DNA of 64,000 bases, taken from contig NC_017034.1 of assembly GCF_000251105.1 (NCBI RefSeq), forward strand, positions 1,736,001-1,800,000, given 5' to 3'. Positions 60,196 to 64,000 of this stretch are shown here, in pieces. The DNA is from Methanocella conradii HZ254 (GTDB lineage Archaea; Halobacteriota; Methanocellia; Methanocellales; Methanocellaceae). The notes under the pieces are model-generated. The model was not told the DNA's origin, searched no databases, and worked only from the letters and a program-made list of their open reading frames with translations. The position numbers and the translations under genes were made by a program. The stretch's first letter is position 1; every line of letters begins with the position of its first letter.

Positions 60196-60537
60196 CTAAT
60201 CCACTCCATTAATCCCCTTTTCCAGGCTTTCGATGGCCCTGCTAATCGATTTTAGCGAGGCCAGCAATTCTCCTCTAATCTTTTTCCCGTATTCAGTTAT
60301 CACGTAGTACTTTCGCGGCCTCGGCCCTTCCGTGACCCACCGGCTGCTCAATATCCGCTCGTCCTCCAGGCGCCTCAATATCGGGTAAAGCGTGCCCTCT
60401 TCCACGCCTATCCCCGCCTCCTTGAGGTTTTTGATGATGTCATAGCCGTATCGCTCTTTTTCCAGTAGGCACATTACGGCGACCTGCATCACCCCTCTTT
60501 TCACCTCGGTTTCGAAGCGCTCCAAAATATCATCCAT
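60196..60537 (-). CDS. PadR-family transcriptional regulator
   Basis: A 113-residue winged-helix protein: VAVMCLLEKERYGYDIIKNL near residue 18, the recognition helix EGTLYPILRRLEDERIL near 48, wing SRWVTEGPRPRKYYVIT, and a dimer helix at the end. It is followed without gap by the HAAS membrane gene. A 24-bp palindrome 27 bases before its start is a likely self-regulation site. Confidence 0.92.
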   Translation of the reverse strand: MDDILERFETEVKRGVMQVAVMCLLEKERYGYDIIKNLKEAGIGVEEGTLYPILRRLEDERILSSRWVTEGPRPRKYYVITEYGKKIRGELLASLKSISRAIESLEKGINGVD

Positions 60538-60563
60538 ACTATCACTTGCGTTACCACATAGTG

Positions 60564-60587
60564 TGTGATATAATCTATTATATCACA
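60564..60587. promoter_or_regulatory. Palindromic operator upstream of padR
   Basis: TGTGATATAAT and its exact reverse complement ATTATATCACA flank CT, a perfect 24-bp inverted repeat. A further half-like site (TGTATCACT) lies at about 60597-60605. The position, overlapping the likely promoter of padR, supports repression by the dimeric regulator. Confidence 0.65.
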
Positions 60588-60667
60588 AACAATACTGTAT
60601 CACTCTATGTATATAAAGCATTCGGCAGCCGCCCAGAAAAAAAATGAAAAAGAGCCGGTATAACGGC

Positions 60668-61351
60668 CTATTCTTTAGGCTCCTCTACCAGGTCAGCCTC
60701 GGTAAACACCTCTTTATAGACTACCTGCTTGAGGCCGACAAAGCTAACCAGGAAGCGGGCGATAAGCACCTTGCCCAGCAGCCATTCCGTATCCATGCTA
60801 TAGTCTTTAGGGACCTCAATGGTCACGGCATCGCCTTCGAGCACGTATTCCGCATCGGGGCTGATATAGCCTTTAATGATGGCATCCACCTTATCCTCCT
60901 TGCCCTCTATTACGTCCTCAATCGTGTACTCAAAAACAAGGGTCTTGCCGGCCAATGGCTCATTATAGTCTACCTTCGCCCTGCCCCCGCTCACGCTCTC
61001 CACGACGCCCACCCTGCCGCCCGACTCCACCCACATGCCAGGCTCCACCTTCTGCTCGAACTTCTTCGTCGGGACGGTCTCGATAAGCTCCAGGCTCCTG
61101 AACCCATAGCCTTTCTCCGGCGGCACTATAACGGTGCCCTTATGCCCCTTCTCCTTTCCAAAAAAATCTTCGTCCAGGCCCTGTACTACCGTGTTCGAGC
61201 CTACGACTACGATCATTGGCCTGTAGACCCTTTCCTCGTCGAAAATGCCGCTCTCCTTTGCCACGCTTTCATCCGTCGTGTCGAAGACCGCCCCATTTTC
61301 TAGCTTTCCCGTGAAGGACAGCTTAATAATATCTCCTTTTGTAATAGGCAT
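60668..61351 (-). CDS. FKBP-type peptidyl-prolyl isomerase (long archaeal form)
   Basis: About 227 residues. FKBP core with an IF (chaperone) insert: KGDIIKLSFTGKLENGAVFDTTD at the start (in part), VVGSNTVVQGLDEDFFGKEKGHKG near 58, PPEKGYGFRSLELIETVP near 82. A C-terminal extension from about 145 is shared with the paralogue next door. ATG 61351 fits the family start. It assists protein folding in the cytoplasm. Confidence 0.88.
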   Translation of the reverse strand: MPITKGDIIKLSFTGKLENGAVFDTTDESVAKESGIFDEERVYRPMIVVVGSNTVVQGLDEDFFGKEKGHKGTVIVPPEKGYGFRSLELIETVPTKKFEQKVEPGMWVESGGRVGVVESVSGGRAKVDYNEPLAGKTLVFEYTIEDVIEGKEDKVDAIIKGYISPDAEYVLEGDAVTIEVPKDYSMDTEWLLGKVLIARFLVSFVGLKQVVYKEVFTEADLVEEPKE

Positions 61352-61436
61352 AATATCAATCCGCAATATTCGTTAGCTAATGGAATGGGCGTCCATACGC
61401 ATTAATGTTGTGAGATAAAAAAAGATAAATTATAGC

Positions 61437-62147
61437 CTATTCTTTCTTTTCTTGTTGCTCGGTAGGGGCTTCTTCTGCCTTAGGAGCCTCTGGCTTCTTG
61501 TAGGTCTCCTGGAAGACCACTTCTTTTATGTTGCCCTGCTCCATGATCTCGCTGGCGGCGACGCCCTTTGCGATGAGCCAGCGCTGGTTGAACGAGAGCT
61601 CCTTGGGGACTTCGATGATGACCTTTTCGCCCTCAGTCTTGTGCTGCATGTCCTGGCCGCTGTACATCTTTAGTATGGCGTCTATCTTCTTGTCGGTGCC
61701 CTCGATGAGCTCTTCAATGGCATAATCGTAGATTAGGGTCTCCCCGGCCAGCGCCGGGTTGAAGTTGATGCGCACGCGGCCGCCCGCGGTGCTCTCCACA
61801 ACGCCAGTCCTGCCCTGGACCTGGACGCGCATGCCCGGCTTAACCTTTTCCTTGAACTTCTTCGCCGGTATGGTCTCGATCAGGTCGAGGCGCCTCAACC
61901 CAAAGCCCTTCTCAGGGGGCACTTCAACGTGGCCCTTGTATCCGACTTCCTTACCTATAAGATCTTCGTCAAGGCCGGCCACAACGTATCCCTTGCCCGC
62001 GATGATGGTCTCAGGGCCGTAGCTTGCATTTTCGTTGTAGACCCCGTTCTCCCTGGCGACATTCGCATCGGTGGTGTCGAAGACGGCGCCGTTCTTGAGC
62101 CTGCCCGTGTATGATAGCTTGATGAAATCTCCTTTCTGTATAGCCAT
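61437..62147 (-). CDS. FKBP-type peptidyl-prolyl isomerase (paralogue)
   Basis: About 236 residues, a tandem duplicate of the neighbour with closely similar layout: KGDFIKLSYTGRLKNGAVFDTTD, GKGYVVAGLDEDLIGKE, PPEKGFGLRRLDLIETIP and the same long C-terminal region, ending in a Glu/Lys/Pro-rich tail. ATG 62147 is preferred. A 16-bp palindrome stands 40 bases before it. Confidence 0.88.
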   Translation of the reverse strand: MAIQKGDFIKLSYTGRLKNGAVFDTTDANVARENGVYNENASYGPETIIAGKGYVVAGLDEDLIGKEVGYKGHVEVPPEKGFGLRRLDLIETIPAKKFKEKVKPGMRVQVQGRTGVVESTAGGRVRINFNPALAGETLIYDYAIEELIEGTDKKIDAILKMYSGQDMQHKTEGEKVIIEVPKELSFNQRWLIAKGVAASEIMEQGNIKEVVFQETYKKPEAPKAEEAPTEQQEKKE

Positions 62148-62186
62148 AAATGACACCTTTTAGTTAAATGTTGTAGTCTTAAAGAT

Positions 62187-62202
62187 ATTATGATGTCATA
62201 AT
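62187..62202. promoter_or_regulatory. Palindrome in the FKBP/CYTH divergent promoter
   Basis: ATTATGA and TCATAAT flank TG, a perfect 16-bp inverted repeat located between divergent genes. It may be an operator for one or both. Confidence 0.4.
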
Positions 62203-62259
62203 CCTTACGGTAATAAGTGTGGTGAAAGTGTTATATGTGAAGCGTTTGATTCTCTATTG

Positions 62260-62787
62260 ATGATTGAGATAGAGATTAAGGCCCGTGTGGACGCTGGCGC
62301 TTTGCGCAGGAGGCTCGGGCAGGAGGGCGCCACCCTGGAGAGGAGGGTGGAACAGACGGATTTATATTTTAATGCCCCGCATAGGGATTTCGCCCGGACG
62401 GATGAAGCACTAAGGCTGCGCAAGGAAGAGGGCCGGGTATTTTTGACCTATAAGGGCAAGAAGCTTGACGCAAAGAGCAAGACGCGTAAAGAGGTAGAGG
62501 TGGAGGTTGCCGACTTTAGGAGGATGGAGGACATCCTGCTTTCCCTCGGGTTTACGAGGTCGCTTCGGGTCCATAAGACGCGTGAGATTTACCATTTTGG
62601 GGATGCAGTGGCGTGCCTTGACATGGTGGATGGCCTGGGCGAGTTCGTGGAGCTCGAGGCGCTCGCCTCCGATACGAAAGATATTGAGGAGAGGCGGGAC
62701 TGGCTTATAGGCGAGATGCGGCGACTTGGAGTTGAGGGCGAGCTCATCAGGGAATCATACCTGGAAATGCTACTGGCGAAAAAATAA
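62260..62787 (+). CDS. CYTH-domain protein (class IV adenylate cyclase/triphosphatase type)
   Basis: A 175-residue protein with the CYTH signature EIEIK (ExExK) at residues 3-7, then Arg/Lys and Glu residues through the tunnel fold: EALRLRKEEGRVFLTYKGKK near 47, KEVEVEVADF near 74, LGFTRSLRVHKTREIY near 90 and LGEFVELEA near 124. Archaeal members are often annotated CyaB but may be thiamine-triphosphatase-like; activity cannot be decided. ATG 62260 is taken, with an in-frame TTG just before it. Confidence 0.87.
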   Translation: MIEIEIKARVDAGALRRRLGQEGATLERRVEQTDLYFNAPHRDFARTDEALRLRKEEGRVFLTYKGKKLDAKSKTRKEVEVEVADFRRMEDILLSLGFTRSLRVHKTREIYHFGDAVACLDMVDGLGEFVELEALASDTKDIEERRDWLIGEMRRLGVEGELIRESYLEMLLAKK

Positions 62788-62801
62788 ATATATATGGCAT
62801 C

Positions 62802-63006
62802 GCTTTTCACCACAAAGCTCACAACTTAAACACCAGCTTTTTCACCATAAGGTACACAAAGTTAACACAAATTATATAATTATTTTAAAATAAATAGGTC
62901 ATGCTCTCATGCTTTAAATTGAATATAGGAAATAGTGTACTTTGTGTTTTTGTGTTCTTTGTGGTGAAAAACCTGGTGTTAACTTTGTGTACCTTGTGGT
63001 AAAAAA
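62802..63006. repeat. Second inverted repeat of the CACAAAG family between convergent genes
   Basis: The left arm (62802-62872) has two units, TTTTCACCACAAAGCTCAC and TTTTTCACCATAAGGTACAC, each followed by AACTTAA/AAGTTAAC; the right arm (62936-63006) contains the complements, notably GTTAACTTTGTGTACCTTG matching AAGGTACACAAAGTTAAC on the left. The centre is A/T-rich. Same family and arrangement as 36529-37226. Confidence 0.8.
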
Positions 63007-63010
63007 GACA

Positions 63011-63526
63011 TCACCATTTCTCCCAGTGTTCGAGCTTCTCGCCAAGCCTGGGCGGAGCGTAGGGCGACTCGTCGGGGAAGCCGAGCGGCATTAGCATGAC
63101 AGGCCGGACGCCCTGAGGTATGCCTAACAACTCTGAGATGGCCTGCTCATTAAACGCCCCAACCCAACACGTACCCAGGCCCAGGTCAACGGCCATGAGC
63201 ATCATGCTCATGGCGGCCGCCGAGGCGTCCTGCACGGCATAAAGCTCCCCACGCTTGCCATACTTCTCCGATGAGCGGCTCATGTTAGCGCAGACCACGA
63301 TACAAACCGGGGCCTCCACGATGAACGACTGCCCCAAGGCAGCCTTACATATAAGCTCTCTCATACGACGATCCTTAACAATTACAAAATCCCTGCCCTG
63401 AAGGTTTCCGGCCGAAGGAGCCATGTGGCCGGCCCTTAGTATGGCCTTAATCATTCCATCCGGAACATCCTTATCCTGATATCTGCGAATCGACCGCCTG
63501 AGGTCGACCGCCTCAGCGACTTCCAT
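63011..63526 (-). CDS. Nitroreductase-family FMN oxidoreductase
   Basis: A 171-residue protein of the nitroreductase fold. FMN phosphate contact RRSIRRYQDKDVPD near residue 9, RAGHMAPSAGNLQGRDFVIV near 31 (core MAPSAGNLQ), and LGLGTCWVGAFNEQAISELLGIP near 116 with PLGFPDE near 150 are typical. It likely reduces quinones, nitro compounds or flavins; the true substrate is unknown. Confidence 0.9.
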   Translation of the reverse strand: MEVAEAVDLRRSIRRYQDKDVPDGMIKAILRAGHMAPSAGNLQGRDFVIVKDRRMRELICKAALGQSFIVEAPVCIVVCANMSRSSEKYGKRGELYAVQDASAAAMSMMLMAVDLGLGTCWVGAFNEQAISELLGIPQGVRPVMLMPLGFPDESPYAPPRLGEKLEHWEKW

Positions 63527-63604
63527 GATACCACCAATAAATTTATATCAGGACATCGTATTAAGCTGTATCGAGCCTTACAAGGGTATACTGGTGGACA
63601 TGCA

Positions 63605-64000
63605 ATGAGAATCACGATGGACCTGGAGCTTAAGGACATACCGGGGCAGCTCGTAAAGGCGCTGGAGCCTATATCGGACGCGGGCGGCAACATAGTGAGC
63701 GTCGTCCACCACCACGAGCAGCGCACAAACAGGGGAACTATACCATTGCAGGTAGTATTCGACATTGAGGACGGGCTGGGAGCGCTCAAGGAAAAGCTGG
63801 AGTCGCGGGGCATCAAGGTGGTCGGGTTTAACCAGCTGAGGCTGCTAGAGCACAAGACAGTCGTCCTGGTCGGCCACATCATACATTCGGATATAAGGGA
63901 TACCATCGAGCAGATTGATTCTACGGGCTATGCTGAGGTGGTAGACCTTGCGATGAGCATGCCAGGGATCTCTCTTAAGTCCTCCGCCCGCATCGGAATA
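63605..64000 (+). CDS. ACT-domain regulatory protein, cut by window end
   Basis: The first 132 residues of a protein with two ACT domains: one at 1-75 (MDLELKDIPGQLVKALEPISDAGGNI in part, with the ligand-binding Gly-Gly-Asn) and a second starting near 85 (VVLVGHIIHSDIRDTIEQID). COG2061-type proteins of this kind lie beside homoserine dehydrogenase in methanogens. GGTGGA stands eight bases before the ATG. No stop before the window end. Confidence 0.82.
   Translation, partial: MRITMDLELKDIPGQLVKALEPISDAGGNIVSVVHHHEQRTNRGTIPLQVVFDIEDGLGALKEKLESRGIKVVGFNQLRLLEHKTVVLVGHIIHSDIRDTIEQIDSTGYAEVVDLAMSMPGISLKSSARIGI

Overview
The window is chromosome of a methanogenic archaeon. The direct evidence is methyl-coenzyme M reductase component A2 followed by a packed run of methanogenesis marker genes, an FmdE-family protein, a complete archaeal-type anaerobic cobalamin block, Alba, RPA with its partner, an archaetidylinositol-phosphate synthase-type enzyme and archaeal small proteins. 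Gene content and protein style fit the order Methanocellales (Methanocella) best, but that placement is inference.

Layout. 1-4816: the end of a nickel/peptide-type ABC operon (substrate-binding protein, SAM methyltransferase, two permeases, two ATPases). 4817-8687: small genes, a duplicated-domain unknown, a beta-CASP RNase-like protein and FmdE. 8805-15785 (minus): cbiT-L-F-G-H-C-D-E-A, corrin ring synthesis, divergent from 15965-18881 (plus): cbiM-N-Q-O, cobalt uptake. 19049-25220: a second nickel/peptide-type operon with the same embedded methyltransferase and a fused double ATPase. 25251-27293 (minus): a nickel-handling operon (a 25-residue micro-ORF, DUF4198-like protein, CooC, two CooT-like proteins). 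27428-27903: decayed remains of a third methyltransferase/ABC locus. 28245-30584: transglutaminase-like lipoprotein and threonine synthase. 30845-36527: a complete oligopeptide-type ABC operon. 36529-37226: a 37-bp tandem repeat array inside a large inverted repeat. 37227-44168 (minus): component A2 and Mmp3-6-5-15-17-7, the MCR activation machinery. 44231-47238 (minus): HMA protein, heavy-metal P-type ATPase and HAD protein. 47348-54143: TrmB regulator, a TIM-barrel/nucleotidyltransferase fusion, RPA and partner, several unknowns, an MBL hydrolase. 54459-60537: Alba, zinc-ribbon protein, hisC, AK6 kinase, CDP-alcohol phosphotransferase, membrane proteins, UPF0179, a PadR/HAAS pair. 60668-64000: two FKBP isomerases, a CYTH protein, a second copy of the inverted repeat family, a nitroreductase and an ACT-domain protein cut by the window end.

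The unifying theme of the first 28 kb is transition-metal economy. Methanogenesis needs nickel (F430, CODH/ACS, hydrogenases) and cobalt (corrinoids). Here cobalt uptake, corrin synthesis, two nickel/peptide-type importers, nickel chaperones and two very small Cys-containing reading frames lie side by side. The most novel feature is a SAM methyltransferase placed between the binding protein and the permeases in two separate importer operons, with a decayed third relative next to ABC sequence. This suggests a methylated ligand or metal chelate as cargo, which is not shown by the sequence.

Several small genes that are easily missed are listed: 4980-5033, 6124-6273, 27216-27293, 53233-53409 and 54919-55071. 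No rRNA, tRNA, CRISPR array or intact insertion sequence was found by reading.
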